From contig SAIW01000018.1 of assembly GCA_004028795.1 (NCBI GenBank), positions 1-64,000 on the forward strand: a stretch of 64,000 nt of DNA, read 5' to 3'. The notes beneath the pieces were generated by a model. The model ran no database searches, was not told the origin of the DNA, and saw only the letters and a program-made list of their open reading frames with translations. Source of the DNA: Chitinophagaceae bacterium (lineage in GTDB: Bacteria > Bacteroidota > Bacteroidia > Chitinophagales > Chitinophagaceae). Numbering within the stretch: the first letter of the stretch is position 1; each line of letters starts with the position of its first letter. Positions 1 through 7,569 of this stretch are shown piece by piece. Made by a program: the position numbers and the translations under genes.

Positions 1-579
1 CAATAGTTGTATACTATTTGCTGTTTGAAACATCCAATCATGTAATAAAATTACAATATGATTTTCAATAAAGCTTAATTTATTGTCCTCTATAAATTTT
101 AATTGTAAATAAAATTTTTCTGTAAGATTTTTTATATCGTAAGATTTGACAATTGGCAATCTAAATTCTATATCCCATCCAATAATTGAGTAATTATCAT
201 TAAATAATTCATTTACAAGCGGTCTTGTCAGATTTGATACTCTGATTTTTTTTGGTATTGCCCATGAATTATTACCTGGTAATCGAATAATTTTTTCATC
301 TAACTTTAATAGTTTTTCATTAAGTAAAAAGTCTTCTTTTGCTTGACGAAAGTTTTTATAAAATTCTACATATTCTTCATTGGCATGAGAATAACTATGA
401 TTACCAATAATCAATGAATCTGATTTTCGTAAGGTATCTATAATGCTCTTACCTCTGTTGTTAGAGGCATGAATTCCAACAAAGAAAAATGTTGCTTTTA
501 AATTATTTTCAATAATCGCTTTAAAACAGTTTAACGTACCATTTAGAGGTCCATCGTCAAAAGTTAAATAAATATGCAT
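1..579 (-). CDS. Polysaccharide deacetylase (NodB homology domain), 3' end cut by window edge
   Basis: The frame is open from an ATG at 579 to the window edge, giving 193 residues. It carries the NodB motifs in order: TFDDGP at residues 6-11, an H-x-x-x-H pair at about 61 and 65 (HSYSH), RLPGNNSW in place of the usual RxPxG region, GWDIEF, and ILLHDW. D9, H61 and H65 would be the metal ligands. The family removes acetyl groups from N-acetylated sugars such as peptidoglycan or chitin-like polymers. The catalytic motif starts at residue 6, so there is no room for a signal peptide and the protein is probably cytoplasmic or exported some other way, which is odd for the family. It lies 12 bases downstream of the membrane-protein gene and is probably cotranscribed with it and the PBP. 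The substrate is unknown. Confidence 0.88.
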   Translation of the reverse strand, partial: MHIYLTFDDGPLNGTLNCFKAIIENNLKATFFFVGIHASNNRGKSIIDTLRKSDSLIIGNHSYSHANEEYVEFYKNFRQAKEDFLLNEKLLKLDEKIIRLPGNNSWAIPKKIRVSNLTRPLVNELFNDNYSIIGWDIEFRLPIVKSYDIKNLTEKFYLQLKFIEDNKLSFIENHIVILLHDWMFQTANSIQLL

Positions 580-591
580 AATAGATGAAAC

Positions 592-1230
592 TTATTTTTT
601 TAGATAAACAACACCTAAAATGACTAAAAACATAAATGTAATTATGCAAACAATTTTCCAGAATAAACTACCTAATAATAATAAACAAATTCCTGCAAAT
701 AGAAAACTAACTCCTATAAAGAATATCAGAAATACCCAAATAACCATAGCGATTGCAATTACAGTTCGTTTTAAAGGGTAAGGTGAATAAAATTTATAGA
801 AGTATTTGTTTTCTTCCTTGGACTTATTAATCCACAAAGACAATTCATTATCTAACTTTTCAATTATTGCTAAAGTATCTTTTGTAGATGATTGTTCAGT
901 AATTGAATATTTTATAATATCCGCAAACAGTATACTATCTATATAAGCTGTTTTTCCATCCCGTAATAGTATATCTTGAATTTTTTCCTTTAACTCAATT
1001 TGTTTAGTTGGGAAGTATGCAATAAATGTTAAATGTGATTTCAATTCTGATAAAATTTCAATTTTGTTAAACATTAGTTTATAAAAAGTTTCTTTAGCCC
1101 CTGTAATAGGCAACTCAATGAGCGTTTTTGTTATCCATGCTAATAATCCAACTATTATTGTGATAAATATGCCAATAATCGAAACCATTGATGGCGATAA
1201 ACTTTTGATATACTCAATTAATTGATTCAT
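592..1230 (-). CDS. Hypothetical three-helix membrane protein in PBP/deacetylase cassette
   Basis: This 212-residue protein has no family I recognise. It has one hydrophobic helix near the N-terminus (about residues 14-36), a charged region of about 110 residues, and two closely spaced very hydrophobic helices near the C-terminus (about 155-208), ending in YLKK. The middle part looks helical and soluble. Its ATG overlaps the stop codon of the PBP gene by four bases (ATGA), which implies translational coupling, and the deacetylase follows 12 bases later. Since neither neighbouring enzyme has an export signal or membrane anchor, this protein could be the membrane partner of the set; that is inference from context only. 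Confidence 0.7.
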   Translation of the reverse strand: MNQLIEYIKSLSPSMVSIIGIFITIIVGLLAWITKTLIELPITGAKETFYKLMFNKIEILSELKSHLTFIAYFPTKQIELKEKIQDILLRDGKTAYIDSILFADIIKYSITEQSSTKDTLAIIEKLDNELSLWINKSKEENKYFYKFYSPYPLKRTVIAIAMVIWVFLIFFIGVSFLFAGICLLLLGSLFWKIVCIITFMFLVILGVVYLKK

Positions 1231-2756
1231 TGATTTAAAAATGAATAGTTTCTTTTCTTTTTTGGAGAATATACCTTGTTTAAAAAATTTTTGATGAAAC
1301 TGTTGAAACTTGGACTTTCTTTAAAATAATCTTCTTTGGTAATTTCACCTCGTGAAAATGCATATACAAAATCTTCTCTTGTCGCAACAATTATTTGGTC
1401 TTTATTATCGTTCGTAGTTCCAGATTTTAAAAATAAACCTTCAAAAGAAGTATTTAATTTCTCAATTGATATATTATGCAAAATTTCTTTACATTCTTCT
1501 TTTATATCGCTTTCTGAGGAATCCTCAATAAAGAAATTATGATATGCAAGAGCTAATTCAAATAAAGAAATCCCCTTTCTCGTAGCCCCTAAAATACTAG
1601 ATGGAAATAAATCATCATTATTGATATTTAGAGTTTTTGCTAAGAATGATAAAGTTTTTTCGATACCAATAATATACGATGCATTTACAAAAGCATTATT
1701 TGTAGAATTACGAAGAGCGTTTTTTAAACATGTATTTTTAAAATTATCGTTTATTTCTCTGACTTCCCAGTTTGTTAAACTAATATTTGGAATAGGTGAT
1801 TCACTATTAAATCCATTAAGTCTTAGAAAAACATAGAGAAAAGGTTTTAATGTTGAGCCGACATTGGATTTGTATTCAAATGGATGGCTTGTCCCATAAG
1901 TGCTATACGTTCCAACTATTTTCCCTTTTTTTAAACAAAGAATTGATACTGGGAATTTTGAGTTATTGACAAATTCGACACAAATGTCTTGAATCGATTT
2001 TTGAATCGTTGTACTAATTGTAAAAGTTTCTTTGTTTATATTATTCGCAATATACTGGATTGTTGATTCTTTGAAAGTTGGTATAAATCTGTCTATCGCC
2101 CTTACTTCTTTATTTATTGATTGAAATTTTTTTGCATCCTTAATTACTTTACTCGTATAAAGTTTATTGATAATTAGTAATAATCGATTCTTAAAAAGAG
2201 TATTATTTGTAAGATAGAGATTCGGACCTCTTAAAAGAGTCAAAAGAGCAATTTGCTCTGATAGAGATAAATATTTTGGTTCTTTATAAAAATACGTAAT
2301 ACTTGCAGCCCTTAACCCATAATTTTTTCTACCCCAAAAAACCTCATTAAAATACAAATCTAGTATTTGTCCTTTTGAAAGACTTCTTTCTAATTTAATA
2401 GATAGTTTTAATTCATTAATTTTTCGTGATAAACTTCTTCGATTATCTCTTAAAATATTTTTAGATAATTGTTGGCTTATGGTGCTTCCACCCTGTACTA
2501 TTCTAAAAGCTTTTATATTTTGATAAATAGCTCTACAAATGGCTTTAAAATCAATAGCCTTATGGTATAAAAACCGCTTATCTTCAATTTCAATCAGGGC
2601 GTTCTTTAAAAATAAAGGAATTTCTGAACAGAAAGACTTTCTTTCACCGTTGTTGTTTACAAAGCCAATGGGTTTTCTTTTATTATTTGCTATACCATAG
2701 ATTGTATATCCATCATAGGAATTCATAAATATAAATATAGATAATTTAATGGTCAT
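1227..2756 (-). CDS. Compact class A penicillin-binding protein (glycosyltransferase plus transpeptidase-like)
   Basis: The N-terminal half is a family 51 peptidoglycan glycosyltransferase: EDKRFLYHKAID with catalytic Glu58, QGGSTISQQLSKN at 88-100, and ILDLYFNEVFWG at 131-142, where an Asp replaces the usual second Glu. The C-terminal half keeps all three transpeptidase signatures in order: STLK at 301-304 (SxxK), STN at 351-353 (SxN) and KSGT at 444-447. At 509 residues it is much shorter than typical class A PBPs (roughly 700-850). The N-terminus shows only a short hydrophobic run (residues 4-11) and no proper membrane anchor, although lipid II is polymerised outside the membrane. The chosen start overlaps the end of preA by 11 bases; Met11 is an alternative. 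Base composition is clearly more AT-rich than preA, suggesting acquisition. It could be active, or an accessory paralogue for a special polymer. Confidence 0.85.
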   Translation of the reverse strand: MTIKLSIFIFMNSYDGYTIYGIANNKRKPIGFVNNNGERKSFCSEIPLFLKNALIEIEDKRFLYHKAIDFKAICRAIYQNIKAFRIVQGGSTISQQLSKNILRDNRRSLSRKINELKLSIKLERSLSKGQILDLYFNEVFWGRKNYGLRAASITYFYKEPKYLSLSEQIALLTLLRGPNLYLTNNTLFKNRLLLIINKLYTSKVIKDAKKFQSINKEVRAIDRFIPTFKESTIQYIANNINKETFTISTTIQKSIQDICVEFVNNSKFPVSILCLKKGKIVGTYSTYGTSHPFEYKSNVGSTLKPFLYVFLRLNGFNSESPIPNISLTNWEVREINDNFKNTCLKNALRNSTNNAFVNASYIIGIEKTLSFLAKTLNINNDDLFPSSILGATRKGISLFELALAYHNFFIEDSSESDIKEECKEILHNISIEKLNTSFEGLFLKSGTTNDNKDQIIVATREDFVYAFSRGEITKEDYFKESPSFNSFIKNFLNKVYSPKKKRNYSFLNQ

Positions 2757-4014
2757 TCAACGGTAAACCTTGTTCCTGCCACATTTTCCAGTTAATGTAT
2801 TCCGGTGCAACACGCTGTTCTTCCATAGTAATGCAATTGTCAACAGGGCAAACCAACTTACATAAATTACAGCCTACACATTCTTCTTCTTTAATGGTGT
2901 AGGTATTGTATGGCTTGCCGTAAGTTAAATTAATGGATTGATGCGATGTGTCTTCACAAGTAATATAACATAACCCGCAATGAATACATTTATCCTGATT
3001 GATTTTGGCAATGTGGTGATAGTTGATATCTAAATCTTCCCAATGCGTTACAGTCGGTACACTCTTGCCGATAAAATCATTCAATGTTTTAAAACCTTTT
3101 TCATCCATCCAGTTATTTAAACCTTCGCACATATCTTCAATAATTCTAAAACCATGTTTCATAGCTGCTGTACAAACCTGCACATTGCCGGCACCGAGTA
3201 ACATAAACTCAACTGCATCTTTCCATGTACTGATACCGCCAATACCACTAATAGGTACTTTACCTGTTAGCTCATCCTGTGCAATAGTAGTTAGCATTTT
3301 TAATGCAATAGGTTTTACAGCGGGACCACAATAACCGCCAAACACACTCTTACCGGCTACATAAGGATTGGGAACAAACGTATCTAAATCAACACCAGTA
3401 ATACTTTGAATGGTGTTGATTAAACTTAACCCATGTGTACCTGCTTTAACAACAGAACGACCTGTAGGTACCACAGAATGCACGTTGGGCGTGAGTTTGG
3501 TAATAACAGGAATGGTTGCTTTTTCCATTACCCATTCAACGACCATGCAGGCAATTTCAGGATCCTGACCAACAGCTGCACCCATGCCACGCTCCGTCAT
3601 ACCATGCGGGCAACCGAAGTTTAATTCAAAACCCATAGCACCGGCATCTTCACATTTTTTAATTAACTCATGCCAACTCTCACGGTTGTTATCTGCCATT
3701 AAAGAAACAATGGTGGCTCTATCTGGAAATAGCTTAACCACTTCTGTAATTTCTTTTAAGTTTATATCTAATGGTCTGTCGCTGATGAGTTCAATATTGT
3801 TGAAACCCATAACACGCTGGCCACCATAGTCAACTGCTGAATAACGCGATGAAACATTTTTAACCTGACTGCCTAATGTTTTCCATACAACGCCGCCCCA
3901 ACCTGCTTCGTAAGCACGAATAACATTTATTTTTTTATCAGTGGGAGGGGCACTTGCCAACCAGAATGGATTGGGAGATTTTATGCCGAGAAAGTTTGAA
4001 CTGATGTTTGCCAT
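2746..4014 (-). CDS. preA: NAD-dependent dihydropyrimidine dehydrogenase subunit PreA
   Basis: PreA is the catalytic FMN subunit that reduces uracil or thymine to the 5,6-dihydro form, the first step of reductive pyrimidine degradation, acting with PreT in the cytoplasm. The dihydroorotate-dehydrogenase-like barrel contains LNFGCPHGMTERGMG with the active-site loop Cys at about residue 135. Two 4Fe-4S motifs follow near the C-terminus, CIHCGLCYITC (about 341-351) and CVGCNLCKLVC (about 378-388). I start at the ATG at 4014 (MANISSNFLG); the GTG further upstream lies inside a dispersed repeat and is unlikely. In most relatives preT and preA are adjacent; here a GxxExxY gene lies between them. 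Its end overlaps the PBP gene by 11 bases. Confidence 0.95.
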   Translation of the reverse strand: MANISSNFLGIKSPNPFWLASAPPTDKKINVIRAYEAGWGGVVWKTLGSQVKNVSSRYSAVDYGGQRVMGFNNIELISDRPLDINLKEITEVVKLFPDRATIVSLMADNNRESWHELIKKCEDAGAMGFELNFGCPHGMTERGMGAAVGQDPEIACMVVEWVMEKATIPVITKLTPNVHSVVPTGRSVVKAGTHGLSLINTIQSITGVDLDTFVPNPYVAGKSVFGGYCGPAVKPIALKMLTTIAQDELTGKVPISGIGGISTWKDAVEFMLLGAGNVQVCTAAMKHGFRIIEDMCEGLNNWMDEKGFKTLNDFIGKSVPTVTHWEDLDINYHHIAKINQDKCIHCGLCYITCEDTSHQSINLTYGKPYNTYTIKEEECVGCNLCKLVCPVDNCITMEEQRVAPEYINWKMWQEQGLPLNDH

Positions 4015-4023
4015 ACAATTAAT

Positions 4024-4055
4024 GTTTGCCACGAATGCATGAATAGCACAAATGG
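4024..4055 (-). repeat. 5' leader repeat, GTGC-CATT type, upstream of preA
   Basis: Read on the gene strand this is a string of near-repeats of the unit CATT-CGTGC ending in ATTCGTGGCAAA, about 10 bases before the preA ATG. Related copies lie at 4443-4472 (GxxExxY), 5878-5909 (preT) and 8958-8990 (dihydropyrimidinase), each at nearly the same distance from an ATG. Part of it reads as an in-frame GTG that could be mistaken for a start. Confidence 0.75.
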
Positions 4056-4058
4056 TTG

Positions 4059-4433
4059 TTAATAGATAATTCTTTTATGCTCTAACTTGCCTCTTGAGAA
4101 ATTGACTAACAAGGCAAGCCTGTTATTTGATACTTTTAAATAGTTAATGGCTTGTGATTCATGTTCATCAACTAAACTTTTTACACATTTTATTTCTAAA
4201 ATAATTTTATCAAACACAACAAAGTCAGCATAAAATTGATGCTCTAAAATTTTTCCTTTATAATTTACTGAATACTCCTTTTCTCTTTGATATTTTACCT
4301 TATTCAGATTGAATTCATATTCCAAAGCATCTTTATATACAATCTCCGCAAAGCCATGACCAAGTTGGTTATGCACTTCCATACATAAGCCAATAATTTG
4401 ATAAGATTCTTCTTTATAAATAAGTTCACTCAT
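4059..4433 (-). CDS. GxxExxY protein, PD-(D/E)XK nuclease-like
   Basis: This 124-residue protein matches the GxxExxY family: the motif GFAEIVY follows a conserved N-terminal helix (MEVHNQLGHG). The fold is that of PD-(D/E)XK nuclease-like proteins, with YADFVVFDKIILEIK supplying the Asp and ExK residues and HESQAINYL supplying a downstream Gln. The biochemical role of the family is unknown to me. I start at the ATG at 4433 (MSELIYKEE); an earlier possible start would add 12 residues encoded entirely by a dispersed repeat. The gene sits between preT and preA, which act as a complex, and is bordered on both sides by copies of that repeat, so it may have inserted there as a small unit. Confidence 0.9.
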   Translation of the reverse strand: MSELIYKEESYQIIGLCMEVHNQLGHGFAEIVYKDALEYEFNLNKVKYQREKEYSVNYKGKILEHQFYADFVVFDKIILEIKCVKSLVDEHESQAINYLKVSNNRLALLVNFSRGKLEHKRIIY

Positions 4434-4442
4434 AATGTTTTC

Positions 4443-4516
4443 TTTTGCCACAAATGCACTAATTGCCACTAATAAAAATTAAAAAATTATTTGTGTTTAT
4501 TCGTGCATCTGTGGCA
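4443..4516. repeat. Inverted pair of leader repeats between preT and GxxExxY gene
   Basis: The sequence at 4446-4458 (TGCCACAAATGCA) pairs with 4504-4516 (TGCATCTGTGGCA) with one mismatch, giving a stem around a roughly 45-base AT-rich loop. The right arm lies in the preT reading frame and encodes its last residues (MPQMHE, stop), so the repeat supplies the preT C-terminus. The left arm is the leader copy in front of the GxxExxY ATG. It could form an RNA hairpin between the two genes. Confidence 0.7.
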
Positions 4517-5867
4517 TTATATAATTCAAAATAGCTTTTGCTCCATCTTTACCAGCTTGCACCGCATCAACCACTTCTTTACCGCCGTTAACAGCATCTC
4601 CGCCTGCAAATACACCTTTAATATTGGTTGATTGATTGGCATCAATTATTAATTTACCATGATTATTATTCAATGCACAATCTTTAATTAATGCTTCATA
4701 AGGAATTTGTCCTGCAGCTTTAATAACCATATCAACGTTTAAAGTGAAAGTTTCACCTGTATCAACAGGGCTTCTTCTTCCGCTGGCATCAGGCTCACCT
4801 AATTGCATTTTACTGCAAACCAATTGCTCAACTTTACCATGACCTTTAATTTCTTTAGGGGCTGCCAACCAAATAATGTTACAACCATCCAGTTTAGCAA
4901 TATCTAATTCAACATCGGTACAAGGCTTTTCATTTTCGGTTCTTCTGTACACCATAGTTACTTCATTGGCACCCAAACGTTTGGCTTGTGTAGCAGCGTC
5001 AATGGCTGTCATACCCATACCGATTACTGCAACTTTATCTCCAACATTTACTTTTTCATATTTTGTGTTTCGTATCTCATATATAAATTTGATGGCATCT
5101 TCAACACCTTCCAAATCTTCTCCGGGTATTGCTAATTGTCTTGCCAAACCCACACCGATAGCGAGATACACGGAATCATAATTTTTTTGTAGTTTAGCAA
5201 GTGTTATGCCTTGCCTACCGGCAGGCAGGTCTTTTCCCAATTCCTGATTATACTTTATTTCAATACCACCAATACCTACAATATAATTTACTTCATCTTC
5301 ACAGAATTGCGGTGTTACTTTATAAGCAGCGATGCCGTAAGTCATTAGTCCACCACCTTTACTTTCCTTTTCATAAATGGTTACATCAACGCCTTCTCTT
5401 GCTAAAACATGGGCACAGCTTAATCCTGCCGGCCCTGCACCAACTATAGCTACTTTTTTACCGGTAGATTTTTTGCGTTCGAATAATTGCCAGTTATTGG
5501 CTAATGCTTTCTCAGTTGAATAACGTTGCAGTTTTGCAATGGGTATAGCAGGTTCATCCATTAAATTATATACACAACTGCCTTCACATAATTTTTCTAC
5601 AGGACAAACTTTGCTGCAACCTGCACCCATAATGTTTGATTGAAAAATAGTGTGTGCAGAACCTTTAATATTTTCTGTAGTTATTTGTTTAATAAACTTA
5701 GGGATGTTGATGCTTGTTGGACAAGATTTTGTACAAGGGGCATCATAACAAAACAAACAACGGTTAGCTTCTACCAATGCAGCATTATGTGTTTCAAAAG
5801 GTGGGTGTATGTCGCTGAAGTTTTGTTCGTATTGTTCTGCTGTTAGCCTGTTATTTTGAATTGCCAT
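4497..5867 (-). CDS. preT: NAD-dependent dihydropyrimidine dehydrogenase subunit PreT
   Basis: PreT is the FAD/NAD(P) electron-input subunit of dihydropyrimidine dehydrogenase and is related to the glutamate synthase small subunit. It passes electrons through iron-sulfur clusters to PreA. The N-terminal cysteine region is visible (CLFCYDAPCTKSCP, then GCSKVCPVEKLCEGSC), followed by the FAD dinucleotide fold VAIVGAGPAGLSCA and an NAD(P) fold VAVIGMGMTAIDAA. I start at the ATG at 5867 (MAIQNNRLT); the upstream GTG is repeat-derived. Two oddities: residues 213-219 (LPAGRQG) are an in-frame insertion from a palindromic repeat, and the last residues come from another repeat. The gene probably heads a preT/GxxExxY/preA unit with a repeat-rich leader. 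Confidence 0.95.
   Translation of the reverse strand: MAIQNNRLTAEQYEQNFSDIHPPFETHNAALVEANRCLFCYDAPCTKSCPTSINIPKFIKQITTENIKGSAHTIFQSNIMGAGCSKVCPVEKLCEGSCVYNLMDEPAIPIAKLQRYSTEKALANNWQLFERKKSTGKKVAIVGAGPAGLSCAHVLAREGVDVTIYEKESKGGGLMTYGIAAYKVTPQFCEDEVNYIVGIGGIEIKYNQELGKDLPAGRQGITLAKLQKNYDSVYLAIGVGLARQLAIPGEDLEGVEDAIKFIYEIRNTKYEKVNVGDKVAVIGMGMTAIDAATQAKRLGANEVTMVYRRTENEKPCTDVELDIAKLDGCNIIWLAAPKEIKGHGKVEQLVCSKMQLGEPDASGRRSPVDTGETFTLNVDMVIKAAGQIPYEALIKDCALNNNHGKLIIDANQSTNIKGVFAGGDAVNGGKEVVDAVQAGKDGAKAILNYIMPQMHE
5206..5233. repeat. In-frame palindromic repeat encoding LPAGRQG inside preT
   Basis: The plus-strand string TTGCCTACCGGCAGGCAGG is an imperfect GC-rich palindrome unlike the surrounding AT-rich gene. 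On the preT strand it reads as LPAGRQG between ELGKD and ITLAKL, where the family is normally continuous. From memory, short insertions of this kind recur in unrelated proteins of Bacteroidota and some other bacteria, which points to a dispersed element and not selection in PreT. Confidence 0.75.
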
Positions 5868-5877
5868 ACTTTTTGTT

Positions 5878-5967
5878 TTTGCCACGAATGCACAAATGGC
5901 ACTAATGGTTTGTTCAATATTTATTCTTTTGTTGAAGTGTGCGACGCCACTGAAGCTTAATTGAAAT
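5878..5967. repeat. Composite repeat in preT leader (CATT-CGTGC unit plus GTGTGCGACGC element)
   Basis: Two repeat types are joined here. Bases 5878-5909 are the CATT-CGTGC leader repeat just before the preT ATG. Bases 5935-5967 are a 33-base element with core GTGTGCGACGCCACTGAAGC. The 33-base element has a perfect inverted copy at 6941-6973, the pair flanking the beta-ureidopropionase gene. The whole composite is repeated with changes at 8958-9047 before dihydropyrimidinase. Confidence 0.85.
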
Positions 5968-6003
5968 GCTGTAGCCCGTTACACAAAAAGAAATCTACAT
6001 AAT

Positions 6004-6035
6004 CTTCTCCATTTCCCCTTTGGGGGATAGAGGCT
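6004..6035. repeat. AGCCTC / CCAAAGG palindromic dispersed repeat, intergenic
   Basis: On the minus strand this reads AGCCTCTATCCCCCAAAGGG and continues with GAAATGG. It begins at the TAG stop of the beta-ureidopropionase gene. Related copies occur at 10486-10516, 10571-10602 and 63930-63960. The CCCC-CAAA-GGGG core can fold on itself, so it may also act as a weak terminator here. Confidence 0.65.
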
Positions 6036-6900
6036 ACAACTCCGTTATTTTTCCGTAAGTCTCAGGTCTTCTATCTCTGAAGAATTGCCACTTGCTTCTT
6101 ATCTGTTCAATCAGGTCTAAATCAAATGCTGCAACCAGCAATTCGTCTTTGTCTTCACTAGCTTCTGCAATAATTTGTCCGAGTGGATTTACAAAATAAG
6201 ATGTACCGTAAAACTTACCTAAGTTCCAAGGTTGCTCTGTTCCTACACGGTTGATGCAGCCCATAAAATAGCCATTAGCCACTGCATGTGCCGGCTGTTC
6301 TAACTTCCATAAATATTGAGATTGACCAACTGTTGTTGCAGAAGGATTGTAAACAATTTCAGCACCATTCAATCCCAAACATCTTGCACCATCAGGAAAA
6401 TGTCTGTCGTAGCAGATGTAAACGCCCACCTTCGCATACTTTGTCTGAAACACGGGATAGCCAAGGTTTCCGGGCTTAAAGAAAAATTTCTCCCAAAAAC
6501 CACCTGTATGCGGAATATGATTTTTTCTGTACTTACCTAAGTAAGAACCATCAGCATCAATTACTGCTGCTGTATTATACAAAACACCTGCTTGCTCTTT
6601 TTCATACACCGGCACAATAATGACCATGTTATATTTTTTTGCATACGCCTGCATACGTTCAATGGTAGGGCCGGGAACAGTTTCAGCACTGGTATACCAG
6701 GCAGCATCCTGGCCCGGACAGAAATAAGGCGTATTAAAAATTTCCTGAAAGCAAAGTATTTGCACACCTAGCTTGCCGGCTTCTTCAATTAAAGGAATAT
6801 GCTTTTGCACCATAGCTTCCTTTATTTCTTCAATAGTGCCTTCACCTTCTGTTTTCGGAAGGCTCATTTGAATAAGACCGGATCTAATGATACGTGACAT
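6034..6900 (-). CDS. Beta-ureidopropionase (N-carbamoyl-beta-alanine amidohydrolase), nitrilase superfamily
   Basis: The enzyme would hydrolyse N-carbamoyl-beta-alanine to beta-alanine, CO2 and ammonia, step three of reductive pyrimidine degradation. The nitrilase triad is visible: Glu in CFQEIFNTPYF, Lys in KYRKNHIPH and Cys in VYICYDRHFPDGAR. The long NTPYF and GGFWEKFFF segments fit the beta-ureidopropionase/carbamoylputrescine amidase subgroup; context with PreTA and dihydropyrimidinase favours the former. I start at the ATG at 6900 (MSRIIRSGLIQ, 288 residues), since the codon two positions upstream is TTG. The gene is bracketed by a perfect 33-base inverted repeat (5935-5967 and 6941-6973). 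Confidence 0.92.
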   Translation of the reverse strand: MSRIIRSGLIQMSLPKTEGEGTIEEIKEAMVQKHIPLIEEAGKLGVQILCFQEIFNTPYFCPGQDAAWYTSAETVPGPTIERMQAYAKKYNMVIIVPVYEKEQAGVLYNTAAVIDADGSYLGKYRKNHIPHTGGFWEKFFFKPGNLGYPVFQTKYAKVGVYICYDRHFPDGARCLGLNGAEIVYNPSATTVGQSQYLWKLEQPAHAVANGYFMGCINRVGTEQPWNLGKFYGTSYFVNPLGQIIAEASEDKDELLVAAFDLDLIEQIRSKWQFFRDRRPETYGKITEL

Positions 6901-6940
6901 AAGCAATTTGAAGTTTAAGGTTTATGTACTTAGCTTTTGT

Positions 6941-6973
6941 ATTTCAATTAAGCTTCAGTGGCGTCGCACACTT
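6941..6973. repeat. Inverted copy of GTGTGCGACGC element, leader of beta-ureidopropionase gene
   Basis: This is an exact reverse complement of 5935-5967 over 33 bases. It lies 41-73 bases upstream of the beta-ureidopropionase ATG and just past the end of the TMEM175 gene. The core GTGCG-A-CGCcAC is close to a dyad, so it could be a protein binding site or one half of a REP-like pair. Confidence 0.85.
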
Positions 6974-6986
6974 ATACTTTTGTTCT

Positions 6987-7568
6987 TTATTCAGCAAATA
7001 TTTTCTCAATATTCTTATCGGGTATAAACCAAATTACTGAAACAACAAAGAATAAAGAGCCTGCTATAAATGAATTAAAAAATAATGCGATAGGTATAGA
7101 TGTTGCATACAACACAACTGACATGATTGATTTCCAATTTGACTGTTTGGTATTTATTCTTTTTGATGTTTCTGCATCATAAGTTTTACAAATAGCACTT
7201 TGTAAAATATTATACGATAGCCCGCAAACTAAAGCTAGCACTGCGTAAGAGGCAACAGTAACTTTATCAAAATGATTTTCTCCCATCCAGGCTGTTATAA
7301 ACGGAATAAGAGATAACCAAAACAATAAGTTCATATTAGACCAAATAATACCCGATGTTACTTTTTTTGCTGTATGTAATAAATGATGATGGTTGCCCCA
7401 ATAGATGGCAACAAACAAAAAGCTTAAAATATAACTGAGCAATTTTGGTATTAATGGTTTAATGACTTCCCAGCTAACACCTTCGGGTGCTTTCATTTCC
7501 AATACCATAATAGTTATGATAATTGCAATAACGCCATCACTAAATGCTTCAAGCCTTGTTTTATTCAT
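6987..7568 (-). CDS. TMEM175 family membrane protein (DUF1211), probable potassium channel
   Basis: The 193-residue protein opens with the TMEM175 signature, RLEAFSDGVIAIIITIMVLE, in its first helix, where the FSDG and following residues line the pore in bacterial relatives. About six hydrophobic helices follow. Bacterial members form potassium-permeable channels. The ATG lies one base after the dihydropyrimidinase stop, so the two are almost certainly cotranscribed. A link between potassium conductance and pyrimidine catabolism is not known to me; the pairing may be accidental or tied to membrane potential during permease-driven uptake. Confidence 0.9.
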   Translation of the reverse strand: MNKTRLEAFSDGVIAIIITIMVLEMKAPEGVSWEVIKPLIPKLLSYILSFLFVAIYWGNHHHLLHTAKKVTSGIIWSNMNLLFWLSLIPFITAWMGENHFDKVTVASYAVLALVCGLSYNILQSAICKTYDAETSKRINTKQSNWKSIMSVVLYATSIPIALFFNSFIAGSLFFVVSVIWFIPDKNIEKIFAE

Positions 7569-7569
7569 A

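Noticed and set aside
2746-4032. Longer PreA and PreT starts at in-frame GTG codons (4032 and 5885)
   Set aside because: Both GTGs lie within the dispersed leader repeat, and family proteins begin at the following ATG codons.
6004-6035. Classical terminator between beta-ureidopropionase and preT genes
   Set aside because: The hairpin is a member of the dispersed repeat family and lacks a T run, so it is listed as a repeat.
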